Of a stretch of 64,000 nt of DNA, positions 31,292 through 43,571 are shown in pieces (position 1 is the first letter of the stretch; every line of letters starts with the position of its first letter). This DNA comes from Omphalotus guepiniiformis (lineage: Eukaryota; Basidiomycota; Agaricomycetes; Agaricales; Omphalotaceae), in NCBI GenBank assembly GCA_028554645.1, contig JAQOOI010000069.1:248001-312000 (forward strand). The letters run 5' to 3'. The translations under genes and the position numbers were made by a program. The notes under the pieces are model-generated. The model saw nothing but the letters and a program-made list of their open reading frames with translations, did no database searches and was not told the origin of the DNA.

Positions 31292-33048
31292 CTAGCCCGA
31301 AGTGCTACTAGTGCAAGGTACGGACCCGCTGTGATTGTCTACTGAAGAGTTCTCCTTCGTATCTAGATACACGGTCAGCCGTATCATACAGGTATGATCA
31401 TAAAACTTACTGCGTTTCTTTCTCGGCTTGCCCTTGTCACTGCGCTGCTTACGTTTCTTCCCAGTAATCGCAATCGGGTTTCCGTTGAGGTCAGTAACGG
31501 CGGTGGAGTTGACGAAGTCTGTGGTGAGCGGGGGCACGAACGATGTAGCTGGAGCAGCGAGCGCTGGGCCTGCCTGATCTGCCAAGGCGGTATCCACTGT
31601 TGAGTGAGGAAGTTCAGGGACGGTGGGCTCGATTACAGCCTGAGCACTCAGACTGTCAGAGCAAGCATCCGACTCGGCCTCAGGCTGCGAACGTGCCACC
31701 TCTCGTGCAGCTGCGTCTTTGGCATGGTACGCAGTGCACCATTCGTCGTGCTCCAATCTTGACATGGTGTAGAAGTGCGTGGTACCTGACTTCCACGCGT
31801 TCGAAAGTGTATCGAGTCCGGCCCGGGTGGAGACTTCGCTGGGGCTGCACAAGGTGGATAGTGGCCAATTCTTCAGCAGTACGCCGTATGGAAGGGTGAT
31901 GTACTTGTCAAAGTTCACGTAGTACATGCGAGGGACTTTGTACTTTCCACACGCTTCCTCTGAAGACATAGGGTGAATTTCATCAAATACTCAGGACAAG
32001 TGACTTACGAAGTTTTCTAAGGATCGTCTCGCTCAGTTCCTTCCTGCGCTGCTGGTTCTGCTGCGCATGACTTCGAGTAACACCTTCGACACCCGAAATC
32101 ACAAATCCTTCAAGCCGGGGACCTATATCTTCAAGAGGGGTCTTATATACCAGATTGAAGAACTCCGCCACACGGTCGCTTGTCGCAAACACCTCAGGTT
32201 TATTGTAGTGTGTCACCAGGGACCGTACGGTGATTAGCACAGATTCATCGCCCGTTCGTGAATTGAGGCGGGTAAGCTAAAGTCTATCAGGTGAGCTAGG
32301 CCATTAAAATGTAATACACACTCACCGCAACCTTGATGTCATCCAATGTGATGCGCGTGTCCTGAAACGCGCTCAGACCTGCGTTATGAGAGCCTACTTC
32401 ACGATTCTCTCTGGTCTCATGAAGCTCTCTCAACACATCCTCAGTTCTTTCCACCTTCTCTTCCTCGGTGAGGTTTCTCCAAGTCTCCGAAATCTCAGTC
32501 ATACATTCATTTGCTTTTTTTCGAAGCTCGCCCTCAGGAAGCTCTGTAATACGAGAACGATCAGCAGGAACATAATGAAGCAGCTTGAGCTTACCTGCAT
32601 TGATGCGCGCCAGCTCTATTTTCACGAACGCGTTGAATCTGTTCGCAGGCTTGCGGTTCGCTTTGAGTCGGTGAGTCTGCATAATGTCGTCCACAATTTC
32701 GTTGACACTATGCTTCCCATGTTCCTCATGCAGCTCGCTCGCCTTGTCGAAGATGAGTTGGCGTAATTCAATGATGGCGTCCTGGTATTTTGTCTTCTCT
32801 TGAAGAGACTTCGCCTTCTTCCTAGCCTTCTCTTCCTTAGTCAATTGAGGGCGTGTGCGTTTCGTGCGGTGCCTCCAGGGCTTCCGCTTCAACATTCCAA
32901 CCTTTCGTGAAGCGCTGAGCATGCGCTCGAAATTCGTTCCCTTCTTTACTCTCCCCATGGTGTGTATGGTGTTTGGAAGACTTGTGACGGTTTCAACAGA
33001 CTCCGATTTTTGTTTGTCCCAGTCTTTCAGCTGTAATCTTAGATCCAT
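31292..33048 (-). CDS. HMG-box-like accessory protein of the KDZ element
   Basis: Three exons, 33048-32326, 32276-32009 and 31959-31292, close in phase to 552 aa. An alternative start at 32958 (MGRVKKGTNF) would give 522 aa. The N terminus is strongly basic (MLKRKPWRHRTKRTRP, then a KARKKAK helix). The central region resembles an HMG box: RFNAFVKIELARIN, then ETWRNLTEEEKVER, then LRELHETRE, the Trp and Phe core of DNA-bending HMG domains. The C terminus is acidic and Pro-rich with a basic patch (GKKRKQRSDKGKPRKKR). An optional 48-bp in-frame intron may lie near 31404-31357. Likely binds or bends element or host DNA. The HMG assignment is by pattern only. Confidence 0.65.
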
Positions 33049-33118
33049 GATACAAAACCAAAATTTGAAAATTGGATTGATGGTGATTTTAGCATATATT
33101 GTAGCTCTAAATTATGGA

Positions 33119-34596
33119 TTAGAGCAAAGTATAGACGTCCCACAGGTAATGGGCCGACTTGTCTGAAAAGCTGTAAGCTTCGTTCATTGCATCGACGAAC
33201 AATGTCTCATTCTCCGCACTATAGAATAAATCCTCGATCCTATCGATGTCGTTCGGGGCAAAGTCGTGTGCCGAAAGATAGCGATGCGCCCATGCGTGCG
33301 ATCGCCTCGGTTGGTCCTGCACCCGGCCCTTTCCTTTACCCCTACTCGTGGTTTCTGCAAGAAGTTATTAGCCAAATGACCCATGTATTCACCCTCAGAG
33401 GCGGAACGAGTGCGAAATTTGAGTAGTAAGAACACGAACCTTCGTTCTTTGAGCTTGGGTGAGGACTGAGCAGACCACTTCGTCCTGCCTGTCGTGAATC
33501 AACTTTAGGGGTGCGAGGGCTGTTGTAAGGGCGGCTATCACAGCTGGACGGCAAATCTCCGACTCCAACTCCAGGTCTAACTCTCGGAGGTGTCACCGGG
33601 GGTGACTGGGCAATAGAGATGTTGGACATGGCATGCATGACCGACTGTGGGAGGGGCTGTCCTGCCACATTCGTGACCTTTTGCCGGATAGCTTCAGCCC
33701 GCACCGGATCGCGAGAGGGATGATAGTCGTACAAAAGATTACTGGGGACTTTTGAAAGAAGCACACTTGAGATAAAGGCGTCCTTGAATGTCGTGAATAC
33801 GAATGCACGGCGAAATTTGACCTCTTTCGCAGCGTCCAGACTTGCAAAGGCTTCATTTCTGCAGGAAAGCCATCAGTGTATCACAAAATGATAGCGGGTG
33901 CAGGCGTACACATCAAAATAGAGCCCTGGCATTTCACCAACCCTTACATCAAAAAACAAACCGCCTCGGCCATCGATCATTGCGCATACATCTTGGAATG
34001 CCTGCGCCACAACAAGCTGCTCAGCGAAATCGTGATTGTTGAGAAGAGAATGGTCCATTGCCCAGTCCGCAAGGCTGCGATAAATGAATGATGCTTCTCG
34101 CGCGGTATTGCACTGTATAGATATGGGGAGAGGGTCAGCGTTCTTCCCCCCTTTCCGCCATTGCCTGCAACTAGGTCAGTATACTCAACTCGATGCACAA
34201 CAACAAACCTACATTTCTTCATGTGTACCACCGTTTTCGCCCGCACGATTAGTGATGTAGACGTATCGGCTAGCTTCCAGCATGAGAGTTAGATTGTGAG
34301 AGTGAACACACTGAGCGCTGAGTTTACATTGATAAAATCAAATACAATGACCCACCTTCAACTTTGCGGAAATGTTCTATGCGTGTCACGTGGATCGTCG
34401 GAGTTTGAATCGTGTTCAACAGTGTTGAACAATGAGAGCGTTGAACGCATGACCAAGTCGAAACCGCCAGGTATGCGCAGATCATGCATTGGAGCTCTCT
34501 GGAATAAGCTATCTGGCCTGCATCTTTGAATACTCGCGCCACGGGAATTCGAAGTCTCGCAGGCCGGTGATCTTTTTCAGAGGGCTTTGGGGGCAT
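33119..34596 (-). CDS. Unknown Pro-rich protein of the KDZ element
   Basis: Multi-exon; only part of the model is firm. The first exon is 34596-34465 (MPPKPSEKDHRPARL...), followed by a tiny exon (NISAKLK) and an exon ending near 34213 (SRYVYITNRAGENGG). Later exons carry SLADWAMDHSLLNNHDFAEQ (about 34060), FASLDAAKEVKFRRAF (about 33840), a Pro/Ser-rich linker (PPVTPPRVRPGVGVG), and finally HAWAHRYLSAHDFAPND with stop at 33119. The product would be about 370-400 aa. No family recognised. Its position between the HMG-like and TET/JBP genes, inside the inverted repeats, marks it as element cargo. Confidence 0.5.
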
Positions 34597-34687
34597 TCTG
34601 ACGCGTTTCTTTTATTACAAGACTTACAAGACTGACGGCTACATCACAGATCCTTCCGCAAACTCGAAGGTTCTGTCACCCATCGAC

Positions 34688-36253
34688 ATGAGTAATTTCG
34701 ATTTCGCCGGCGCCTTACTCAATGCTTTGGGAAACGAAGGTCTCTACGATAAACTTGATTACGCACCCACATCAGCAGATCCTCCTCAATCTCTCTCTCC
34801 AGCCACGTCGCCATTTTCGTCTCCCCTTTCCTCCCTTCCTTCTTCCACTAGCTCTTCTCCCCACTCCTCTCCACCATCTAGCCCAATACTTCTCCCTCTT
34901 TGCTCTCTTGACGATCTACTACCTGAACTCTCCCCCATATCCAAAACCAAAAAACGGAAGGCCGAACGTTCCAAACAGTCCAGCAAGAATAATCGAAACA
35001 AAAAGCGCAACTTGGAGGGGCCGAAGTCTGCTGAAGATATTCCTGCGCGGTCTTCAACGCATGCAAAACATGTGGAGGGCACTCATGCACTTCGTGCAGA
35101 TTTTTCAATGAAGGATGATGCCGCAGTTGCGTCGACTAGCTACGTAGGACTCAGGGATGAGGGAATTGATTATGCTGAGGGTGCCTATTGGTTGGATGAG
35201 GTGGTGGGCCCGAACTCAAAATTCAACTTTGATTTGGTGTCTTGTGAAGCAGGGTATGGTGCCACTGCATGCATCGCTTATTGATACTGACAAAATTTTT
35301 CAGGACCTCCCTTCCCTTCGTCGACGAAGAAGATCGCCTATTTGGGGTGTTAGTGAGGCCAACAGATGACCCGAGCTGGAGGAAATGTGTTAGCGCTGCC
35401 GGGAATTTGATTGAAAAGCTTCGCTCCAAGTGTCACTTTACTGAGAAGCAGACCACTCACCGTAGAGGCGACTTCCCTGCATTGTCGTGTGGAATTTCGC
35501 ATGGAGGAGGACAAACAGTGAGTACGCAGTTAAGGCGACGATGTTGTGACCTCACCTATACTTTAGTGTCCGGGAAATCTCATACATAATGCACACAACA
35601 GTCATGTTTTGAAGAAACTTACCGACCACTGGTCATTCCAGAGACTATCCGGCTTTGCCACTGGTAGGTTTGACGCCCCTCTCAATGGAACGCTGAACAC
35701 TCACACTGGTTCAGGTATTTTTAAGGCTTGGGCTCCGCGACTATATGAATACTACTCCACCCATCTTTCTCGGCTCCTCAACAATGATGACACTCTTGTT
35801 CGGTTATTCAAAAACAGTGTTTGTGCAGCTGCGGCGTTCAATTTTGGCCCGCGCACCGTGACGTACCCTCACATCGACTTTGCAAATCTACCCTTCGGCC
35901 TATGTTTCATCTGGAGCTTGGGGAGGTTCAACCCAAAGAAAGGTGGCCATATCATTCTTTGGGATTTGAAAAAGGTTGTCGAATTCCCACCAGGCTCTGT
36001 CGTTGTCATTCCTTCAGGTGTATGCCGCCACTCGAACACTCGCGTATGGAAAACCGAAACTCGATACTCGTTCACGCAATATTCAGCAGGTGGATTGTTC
36101 AGATGGGTTGACCATGGATTTCAGACAGAGGAAGACTATCAGAAGCGACAGACGAAGCAGGAAGCAAAGGATGAAAAAGTGAGAAAGCGCAATAGATGGC
36201 AGATGGGCTTAGGACTCCTATCTACTCTACAAGAGCTTGGACTCAAAACATAG
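34688..36253 (+). CDS. TET/JBP-family 2-oxoglutarate/Fe(II) dioxygenase
   Basis: Four exons (34688-35253, 35304-35517, 35567-35663, 35715-36253) close in phase to 471 aa. Residues 1-160 are a Ser/Pro-rich tail with basic KTKKRKAERSKQSSKN. The catalytic domain has the fungal TET/JBP signature: HID (Fe ligands H345 and D347), GGHIILWDLKKVVEFPPGS, RHSN (Fe ligand H398) and RYSFTQYSAGGLFRWVDHGF (R409 for 2-oxoglutarate). All catalytic residues are present. Family members oxidise 5-methylcytosine or thymine in DNA. In mushrooms they are expanded and linked to KDZ transposons, as here. The likely role is to alter methylation around the element; the substrate is not proven. Confidence 0.92.
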
Positions 36254-36671
36254 AACTTGACATTTGTATATTGGTAGCACAAATACAATGATTACTGTTC
36301 ATTATTTCTTCGTAAGACAATTAGAAAGTCTTAGTTCTATTCAGATGATGCAGTGGGTAAGACGATGGGCTTTGCGTAGAACACGTAGATAAATGAACGT
36401 TGTGAATCGGAATGTGTTCAGAATAACATCTACCTACATTTCAGCGACTCAGTTTGTGCGGTATATGACATTGGTTTGACTGTACGGCTATGTTCCTTAG
36501 GTCTTAATTGCTCAACGTTTCTCTAGCAGGAGGTATTCGATGGTCGACGCTGCGCCTGTGGTGATATTTGGATCCATATGCGTGGTGATATTCAGTAAGG
36601 CGGACGTTGGCTGACCTTGGTACTGCTAATGTCATTATGTCACAGTTTGTGACTCACGCTTCTCAAACCCG

Positions 36672-37302
36672 ATGCATCAACGGACGCGAAGGATCGAGTT
36701 CAATACCTTAGCTCCTCTCATCAAGATCCTACCTCCAAAGGACATAGAACAGGAGTATCTAGAACAGGAGTTGCTTGCTGAGGGACTGGTCGACCCAGCT
36801 CAGGTGGATAGTATCATTGATTTTCGCAATGGTCTCCGACGAGCTTGTCGAAAAAAACTCGCCTCTCGTCAATACTATGAGAAGTAAGTCATTTTATTTC
36901 ATTTTCAAGCTTTGTTGAGCTGGCCTGACTTCTTAGTTTTATAGACACCGAGATCGTATCTTGGAGAATGCTCATGCCGCGAACTTAAGGTATGGTGAAC
37001 TCGCTTTCTCATTCATGAATTCAAGTAATTGGGAGATTCATCTTTGAAAGGCGCGCTGCAGCTTTGCGCAATGCTTCCTCTGAGGCACAGGAGATGTTCA
37101 ACTCAAAGCACCGTGACGCTCAAGCTCGATATCGCGCCGCCAACCGTCAACGTCTTGCGGCCAAGGAGAAAACCCGTCGTGAACAGCAGCAGAAGGTATG
37201 TTTTATATTCTTTCTTCAGATACAACCGGTGATTCATCTCTCCAGGCTAAAAAAGCTGCCGAGTTTCTGCAAGCAGTAGCTGAGACCGAGCAGATGGTCT
37301 AA
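36672..37302 (+). CDS. Small basic helical protein of the KDZ element
   Basis: Four exons (36672-36883, 36945-36989, 37051-37195, 37246-37302) close in phase to 152 aa. The first half is acidic with leucines (IKILPPKDIEQEYLEQELL). The second half is a run of short Arg/Lys-rich helices (KHRDRILENAHAANLR, then RDAQARYRAANRQR), like the many small Arg-rich helical proteins of mushroom genomes; possibly a nucleic-acid-binding coiled coil. No named domain. It lies on the same strand as the TET/JBP gene, 419 bp after it. Confidence 0.6.
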
Positions 37303-37608
37303 ACACTCAACGGTGGAGTCCTCAAGTCGTTTGCATTGGAGTAGCCTTCCCTATTCACGTTGTCGTCTGCGAGACCAGTCCTGTGAAGTCGTGCGCTTAT
37401 GTCTTCATCCTTCCTCTTCTTACATGTGTCCTCTATTTCACGTTGTCGCCCGTCGTACTCCTTTATCATTATCATTCCTCTTCTACAAGTATCATCTATT
37501 TGGAAGAATATTATTTTTTATTCAGACAAGCAGACAACTCCTTGAGATGTTTGTATCTAATGGTGGAAAGACATTCCATTCCTGAGAAGAACATAATACA
37601 AGAGTACA

Positions 37609-40600
37609 TTAAAGTGCAAGGTTTGTCATAAAATCAACCAACTTTCCACCCTCCTCAATAAGCTGGTCATCATCAGCATCTTCACCCGAGTCTGATTCAT
37701 TGCCTGTATTGGCAAAGGTTCTGTGTGATGCCATACCGGAAGAAAACCCATCCGACGAAGCATGCGGTACCTGCATATCGGGCATCGTCGATGCGGCGGA
37801 GTTTTGCTTAGCAACCCCTGGGTGTGGTACTCCAGCGAAGCCAGGTAATGCGTAAATCTGGTGAAGGCGCTCCAATAGAAGTCGGTTTCCTGCTTGTCGT
37901 CGATGTATGTAGTCACTAACAGGACCCAACATGACACCAGACTCGAGACGAAGAACGACAGCGTCAAATTGACATTGCTCATCGACTATGGAGGTGTGAA
38001 GTCTTCGGATCTCTACATTTAAGCGCGTGATCTCCTCGCGTGCACGCATCACACGGCGATAGGTTTTCATCAGATTGCGCTTGACAGGGTCTGTCCACGG
38101 TTTGTCGAACACGCTGTGGCGAGTGTCGCGGAGGATGTCGAACTGGTCAAGAAATGAGAAATGCGAGACTTTTGACCAATCTAACATTGGACGGGGAGGA
38201 TCCAGGGATTTGGCAGCCTCGTTGTAGTCCCTGACAGCTTTTCGTATAGCTTTTGATCGCCTCTGCAGTGCATGAGCAATATGCGTGCGCATGCGATACC
38301 CTAGAATGAAACTATCAAAATTGAAAGTCATGAATGATCAAAGGGAAAACGTACCTGTCTGTGAAAGATTCATCTTGTGAAGCTCAAAAAGCCGTTGAAC
38401 AACCAGCTTATGTAGCTTCTCCAAAGCTTGTCGGTATTTCCTTGTATTCATGTACAGAACAGCCTCCCTGTAATCCTTTGAAGTGGGTGCCCAACGTTGA
38501 TCAATCCCCATACGCGCCTCCATCTGCGTAAGTTCAAAGAGTAACTGATCGCGCTTCTGAGATATAAAGCGACGCCGAGTCTCTGTTCTCCGAGTTTCTG
38601 ATAGATCGATACCGTACGACTTCTCGGACACAAGGAATTGATAGTCGGAGGGGATTTGGAGACGGAACGATGAATTCACGTTCTCATAGGCGGTGCTACG
38701 GTATGACGGTGAGAGCACTGATCTATTGTTCAGCATGAGTAGGACACTCACTTGATATCCCTGTACTTCTGTAAAAGCTCCACGTAGGCAATCGCATGCA
38801 GATCGTCTTGAGCCTCTGTGCCTAGTTCCTCCATGTGATTAGCTTCATCTGCGAAGTATTCCTCAAGCTTGTCTTCACTGAGCTTAAGATACTCGAGGTC
38901 ATGTTGCAACATCGGACCTTCCTCGCTGATGATATCGAGTGCCTGAATGTAATTGTTGTACAGCATGGTACCAAGATTAAGATACTTGTCGTCATCCCAC
39001 TGCTGGAAGAAAGCATTGATTGCAAGGCGCCGACGGTAAGAACTCATGAAGCGAGTGACAGAAGCGAGTTGATTAGATGCGGAGAAAATACGTTCCATCG
39101 TTTCCAGATCTTCAAGACCCATGCCAAGAATATTGAGGGGGTGATGTTGTCGCTGGCAATTGGCATCGTGTGTGTAACCATGGAAGGCGTTTACACAAGT
39201 CCTGCATTCCTTCATCGTGAATTCAGCTCCCAGCGAGCTGTTTGACACCGTGACGCCGAAGCTGCATCCAATGTCATAACCCATGAGCCATCGCGGACCA
39301 AGAACTTCCAAAGCCTTCGCTACGAGGGCAAGAGGATACTTGGCACTAAGCCATTTGGTAAGCAAAATTTGAATTATGTCAACTGAACTTTTCGACGCAC
39401 AGCTCACCACTCCGGATCATGTCCACAAGCCATAGAATGAAACCATGTCGGCAAGCGCTAGCGAAAATCCCCGACTCGTGAAACGCATCCCACATCCGCT
39501 TGGCTGAGTCGGAAGCGGCAGCTTTGAAATTGGTTCTGCAGCCTCGGAACGACTTGTCCTCCTCTGAAAATCCATCCGTAGGGTCTCCACCTTCTAATCC
39601 GACTCCTGCTATGGCGTCCTCATCATCTTCGTCGTCCTCGTCATTGTGAACTGGGGCAGTTGGCTCGGATCTTGGTTTGACTTCCCCTGCATACTTGTTG
39701 ACAAAGTCTTCTGATAAGAAGTAATCACTTTCTGTAAATATCCGAGTGTCGGCAATCTGTCGCCCCTGAATGCCCTTCATTCGCTTAAGAGAGTTGTTTC
39801 CATCAACGACCCACATACGCGAATATTTGAGTGACGGCTCGCCCTCGAGCTGAATAAAAGAATGAATGTGTTGATGTGCTGCTTGAGAACTTGGAGAGAT
39901 ATGCGTACCTCATACGTACAGGCTGGGCAGCTGTGCAGAACACGATAGTTAGGTGTATCATGGTTGAGTTCACGTGCAATAAGTGCATCTACCCTGCGTC
40001 GGATGGCTAGATAGATATCAAATGCATCAGATAGCGCCGTGCGGTAGCTACGTCGGTACGGGATCTGAAGAGTATGTTGAGTGGAGTTGAAAAGCATTCT
40101 ATTTAGACAAAATTTTACCTACCATGTACTGGTAACAAATGACTTTGGTGAATGCTTCGACGCTGAACGATGCTTTGAATAGTCTGGTGACACGGAATAG
40201 CTCGAGCGTTTTGAAAGATAGCGCAAGCGACGGGAACTGAGGCGAGACCGCAAGATAGCCGGCTCGAGCAAGCGCGATAACGACGTCATCTTCTGGCTTT
40301 CGGGGAATTGTTGCAACACGCTCGAGTCCATAGATATCAACAATATCAATTTCAAAGGTGTTGTCGACGGAGGTAGCGTTGTCGGTCCCTGCATCTTTCA
40401 ATCCTGACCCATATTTCCATCCAATGTAGGTTTCGGTGAGGGCGTCCATCAAATCCACCCATTTTTCATTGAAGAGCCGAAGGCGCCGTTTCCACGTCCG
40501 TGAATCCTTGTATCGACGAACTCCATGCCACCTGTCGTACGAAGGATTAGTGTACCAAGCAGTATTTGTAGTTAGTTATTGGTACCTGGTTAATCCAACC

Positions 40601-40996
40601 ATATCCCTCAAATCATAGACTATACTCTCTACTTCGTGACCAGATTCTCCAAGCTCTTCATTGGCTGTGTCTCCCATCACAACATCTCCCTGATCAATAC
40701 CAACATCGAGATTGTTGACCCGGTCATCGCCTGTAGCACCTGAAGGCTGTCCTGAGAGTTCGTCTAGTGTCTGAAGAGTTTCGTTACTGAGACCTGTTAA
40801 AATCAGTCAGGAAGAACGAATTCAAAGGCGTAGACATACCCTCAACAGAGCGATGATAGCGCTCCTTGGCCTCCTTTTGCTTTTGAACCAATTGACGCGG
40901 TCCAAGAGCCTTAGTAGCGCCAGGGCGGCCAAAGCGGCCATTACCAACAGTGAATTTGACGGTGTTTGAAATGCTGCTTGACTTCCGTGATCCCAT
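37609..40996 (-). CDS. KDZ-type transposase
   Basis: Eight exons (40996-40840, 40793-40586, 40531-40123, 40064-39909, 39849-39401, 39345-38752, 38722-38355, 38300-37609) join with closing phase to 1010 aa. Key blocks: CPACTYE (zinc-cluster remnant), WVVDGNNSLKR with the first catalytic Asp (D326), SACRHGF, SGELAKYPLA, GYDIGCSF with the second (D484), CQRQHHPLNILGMG and MERIFSASN with a candidate catalytic Glu (about 544), then a long helical C-terminal region ending in an acidic tail. These are the hallmarks of Kyakuja-Dileera-Zisupton transposases of mushrooms. One exon junction uses donor GTGCGT. No frameshift or stop was found, so the enzyme may be active. Confidence 0.92.
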
Positions 40997-41487
40997 GTGA
41001 TTAAGCCGCTGAGTATAGATTGTTGTGAATGAAGAATGAGTGAGAGCTGTTATTGATGAAAGCTGGACCAAGCTTACATAAGTCTCGGGATTATGCCGCT
41101 TATTGAATATTGAGCGCCCCGACGATTCGAAGCTGCCGAGCAGCAGGCGGAATGACACCTGAGAGACATGGTAGTGACTCGAATAATTGGAAAACTGGGT
41201 GGCGAGATGAGAGCTGCGACGGGATGGTCATGCAAGAGTGAATGGTGGGAGGAATAAGTGAAAAAAGGCGGGAGTGCACAAGAACTGAGATGCACCTCTG
41301 AATGACCTTGATTAAGCAAAGCGGGGGCGGGAGATGTTGAGACGACAATGACCATGGAGGCACGCGGAGGAACAGGAAGAAACCTTGACTACGCGAAAGA
41401 TAGTAAGCGAGGGTCGTTAATGGAGAGTCGGGACAATGTTGAGGAGGCATTTGATGGTGATGAGCGAGCAGGGAGGGGCTGGGATAC

Positions 41488-41872
41488 GCACACAAGCGAA
41501 GCGTTTGACGGGACGGCGATGAATAAGCGAAGGAATGGCGGGAGGATACGTGAGAGACGTTAAGCGAGAGGCGGGACGACACTGGACGACGTTGAGAAGG
41601 AGTTTGATGGCGATGAGCGGACCATGTGGATATCTCGGGACGGACGGGACGGAAATAACGGACATTCGGACTTACGGACTTGCAGCTCACGAGAAGTCTT
41701 ATATCATGATGGTCTATTGGGCTTTCTAGACTCCTTCCTGAATGGTAAAATTGACCTTTATTCATCTAAATATTGGGACTACCGAGAACTAACGGGATCA
41801 AGGGCAGGAGCCCTGCCATCACCCGGGTTAACTACCAGGTCCGGTGATCCGAAATAACGTGATGTCGAGGTG
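41488..41872 (-). repeat. Right terminal inverted repeat, 385 bp
   Basis: Inverted copy of 30762-31146. Long open frames read through this region on the minus strand, but they mirror an equally open frame in the left repeat and cross the boundary into unrelated sequence, so no gene is called. Confidence 0.95.
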
Positions 41873-41880
41873 AGATGATT

Positions 41881-43571
41881 AATCCAACCCAGGACTCCCA
41901 GGACTCTATCACAACATTTCCATCTCAGAAGTCAAACTCAAGTCGAGAGTTTATCACCGCCGCCGCTCTACAGACTGAGCGCTGAACCCTGCCGTGCGTA
42001 GTGATAGTTCGATCTTTCTTCTGAGTCATGGCTCTCGAAGAAGCAACCGGAGCAGGACGGACTCGCTCTAGCTCAGCTCATCGGATTTCCAAAGGACCAA
42101 CTGGAATAGCGCCCCGATGTTCCTCCGCTATGAGAGATTTCAGAAGTATCTTGGGTTCTAACGTCGTCGGAATCGGAATTCGGAATCGGGGGGTTGTTGG
42201 TAATACCATATTTGAGTGTGGACCGATAGAGCAAACTGGGAGGGAGGTGACAGAGCCCGACTCGGCGGGGGTGGGAGGTTGAGGGTGGGATTGGGAGATT
42301 AGGAGATTAGGAGATTTCGATTAGGAGCAAAGCTAGCTAGTGAAGCTTTGAAGGGTTGGCTAACCGGAAGCACCCAGGGGGATATGAGCAAAAAGAATCA
42401 GCGAATATTCATTAACACTGATAACAAATCCCACTTTCCCTTGACCCCAGCCTAATCTCCCTGCCAAGACCCAAAAACACGCTCGAACCGAAATCTCCAC
42501 CACTAGCTCGCTTTACAATCAACCAATCGCGGCGACGATATAGCACAGCGCATCATTCTCGTCACGCACCAAACCGAAATCTAACTGCGCAAGACAAGGC
42601 TTCAGAGGGACAGGATGGGGATATGCGTTCGTGGGTAGTAGGCTGAGAGAAAGGGAAAGGTGAACTGTGGGAGGAAGGGAAGTGCGAGATGGGTACGATG
42701 TGAAGGGAACAGTGGCGGATTAGTCGGCATCGAGTGAATCTTGTTGTCGCAAATGAATCATGTTTTGGACCTGCAGGTGTATGTTCGATACCGAGATAGA
42801 CAGGGAGGGAGGAAAAGAATGCACCAGGGCATAGCGATCAGGAGGATCAAAGGGTGATGCCCACTAGCACTCCCGTGTCGCCGCAACCGCACGGGACCCG
42901 GAAGGGTTGGGTTTGAAGGATGTTTAGGGAAGAGTGATACTATCATTTAGAGTAATGTCCTGGAACTACAGCGCAGAGTATCTTCTGGGTTCGGTTCAAC
43001 AAGTGTGTAAGCGCCAGTAGTTCGAAGATATTTGGGGAGCGACGAGGAAAGGGGAGGAATTCCGGATTTATTTTATGCGGCCGAATTATTCAAGGATTAC
43101 ATGGTCTCCAGAGTCAGACCTCCATCTGCGGCAAATGCTCAGATACTTACAAGCTATCCTTGACAGTGAAGAGCCTTGACACTCTGAAGCCCCGCAAGGG
43201 TAACCAGCGCGTGCCATTAATAGAGAACTCATGAGTTGCTTTTGAGTTGCTTTTGAGTTGCTTGCTGACTTGGAGGTCTAGGATATACAACTAATAGTAA
43301 AAGGTAAATAGAAGAAAAGAGCATAGAAAAACTCTCACTAGTCTTCCTATCCAGTACTTGCTACAAGATCCTCGAAGGGTTGTAACACCCTGCGTCAGAT
43401 TTTCAACGGACTTGAGAATTCTTGGAATCTCTCCGAGAGAGGAGCGCGTAGTGTATCACTTCATACGCGGCATACACTGTAGGCGTCTTTCAGAGATTGT
43501 ACAAGCGGTCACCGGTGAGCGCTTGAGCGCTTGAGCACTGTGTTCCAAGTCTTTGACTCTTTTTCCCACGT
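41881..43571. repeat. Tail of zinc-finger unit B, and intergenic DNA
   Basis: No gene. 41881-42510 is homologous to 26400-27070 and 50220-50760; 42640-42850 (GTGCGAGATGGGTACGATGT, then CCTGCAGGTGTATGTT) is homologous to 50755-50880. It was once joined to 29703, before the two insertions. Repeats of TGAGTTGCTTT lie near 43232-43262, and the dispersed repeat copy is at 43329-43500. Confidence 0.6.
43329..43500 (-). repeat. Dispersed repeat, copy 2
   Basis: Minus-strand homologue of 16821-17010 without the poly-A tract. It begins about 70 bp before the F-box gene, on the opposite strand. Confidence 0.6.

Larger units (their letters stand above)
30762..41872. mobile_element. KDZ DNA transposon with TET/JBP cargo, apparently complete
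   Basis: 11,111 bp, bounded by 385-bp terminal inverted repeats (30762-31146 and 41488-41872) that start CACCTCGACATCACG and differ at about two positions. An 8-bp target duplication AGATGATT flanks it (30754-30761, 41873-41880). Contents: HMG-box-like gene (minus), unknown Pro-rich gene (minus), TET/JBP dioxygenase (plus), small basic protein (plus) and KDZ transposase (minus). KDZ transposons with linked TET/JBP genes are known from mushroom genomes. The open frames and near-identical ends suggest a young and possibly active copy. It lies in the tail of zinc-finger unit B. Confidence 0.95.

Noticed and set aside
41100..41765. 221-codon minus-strand open frame over the right end of the KDZ element
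   Set aside because: Most of it lies in the terminal inverted repeat and is mirrored by a frame in the left repeat; it crosses the repeat boundary into unrelated sequence and shows no domain.
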